Shown piece by piece: positions 5,644 to 5,989 of a stretch of 5,989 bases of DNA. The position numbers and the translations under genes are program-made. Source of the DNA: an uncultured Microbacteriaceae bacterium (GTDB lineage: Bacteria; Actinomycetota; Actinomycetes; Actinomycetales; Microbacteriaceae). Numbering within the stretch: the first letter of the stretch is position 1; every line of letters begins with the position of its first letter. The notes beneath the pieces are model-generated. The model did no database searches and was not told the origin of the DNA. It worked only from the letters and a program-made list of their open reading frames with translations. The stretch is from the NCBI GenBank assembly GCA_903907615.1, contig CAIVOR010000353.1, positions 1 to 5,989 on the forward strand. The letters are read 5' to 3'.

Positions 5644-5989
5644 ATGGCTAACTTTTCACTCGAAGACGTCAAGACGCTACGCGAGCGCCTCGGCACGGGC
5701 ATGGTTGACACCAAGAACGCCCTCGTCGAAGCCGATGGCGACATGGACAAGGCCGTAGAGATTCTTCGCCTCAAGGGAGCAAAGGGTAACGCTAAGCGCG
5801 CCGACCGCTCCACGAGCGAGGGTCTCGTAGCCGCCAAGGCTGAGGGTGGCAAGGCCACCATCATCGAGCTCGCATGCGAGACCGACTTTGTGGCCAAGGG
5901 CGACAAGTTCATTGCTCTGGCGAACAAGGTGCTCGACGCAGTTGTTGCTGCCGGTGCCACGACGGCCGAGCAGGGCGCCGCGGCGTCCG
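5644..5989 (+). CDS. tsf: elongation factor Ts, N-terminal part (cut by window end)
   Basis: EF-Ts is the cytoplasmic exchange factor that releases GDP from EF-Tu so that it can rebind GTP. The window holds the first 115 residues. The N-terminal UBA-like EF-Tu-binding domain is plain (LEDVKTLRERLGTGMVDTKN, 6-25, then DMDKAVEILRLKG, 33-45). The core begins with ACETDFVAKGDKF (77-89); D81 and F82 match the E. coli Asp80/Phe81 pair that inserts near the EF-Tu magnesium site. The gene starts six bases after the rpsB stop and uses the Shine-Dalgarno at 5629-5634. It runs off the end of the window without a stop, so total length and the C-terminal half are unseen. In most actinobacteria pyrH and frr follow. 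Confidence 0.97.
   Translation, partial: MANFSLEDVKTLRERLGTGMVDTKNALVEADGDMDKAVEILRLKGAKGNAKRADRSTSEGLVAAKAEGGKATIIELACETDFVAKGDKFIALANKVLDAVVAAGATTAEQGAAAS

Overview
The window is a high-GC bacterial chromosome segment whose gene order (dprA - xerC - M23/LytM-domain gene - rpsB - tsf) is the conserved actinobacterial housekeeping block. The long actinobacterial-type N-terminal region of DprA, the Ala/Glu-rich tail on ribosomal protein S2 and the codon style suggest a member of the Actinomycetota, probably near Microbacteriaceae. The family-level placement is inference; no rRNA or species marker is present. The window is densely coded: no gene-free stretch exceeds about 235 bases, and no tRNA, rRNA, CRISPR array, insertion sequence or plasmid/phage gene is visible.

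Left part (1-2301, + strand): a complete dprA (DNA-processing protein for incoming single-stranded DNA), preceded by its Shine-Dalgarno, then a 92-base gap and a complete xerC (tyrosine recombinase for chromosome dimer resolution). The gap is not featureless. It holds a 24-codon reading frame with a Shine-Dalgarno-like sequence, in the same frame as xerC and ending 3 bases before the xerC start codon. A 7-bp perfect stem lies over its second half. xerC itself has no properly spaced Shine-Dalgarno, so the short frame may be a translational leader or a cut-off N-terminal extension.

Middle part (2330-4514, - strand): a small secreted LytM/M23-domain protein that keeps the apparent zinc ligands but lacks the catalytic histidines. 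Upstream of it and in the same direction is a 14-TM major facilitator transporter of the DHA2 (EmrB/QacA) type. The transporter stop lies 34 bases from the LytM start, so they are probably co-transcribed. The transporter sits between the LytM gene and rpsB, which are usually closer neighbours, and looks like a lineage-specific insertion into the conserved block.

Right part (4515-5989): a 235-base divergent region, then rpsB (ribosomal protein S2) and the start of tsf (elongation factor Ts), forming the classical rpsB-tsf operon. The divergent region holds two short palindromes near the transporter side. On the rpsB side are two strong hairpins directly ahead of the rpsB Shine-Dalgarno, a good candidate for an S2 autoregulatory leader. 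I do not see a wholly new multi-gene system. The most interesting signals are the candidate rpsB leader, the short frame ahead of xerC and the active-site-depleted LytM protein.
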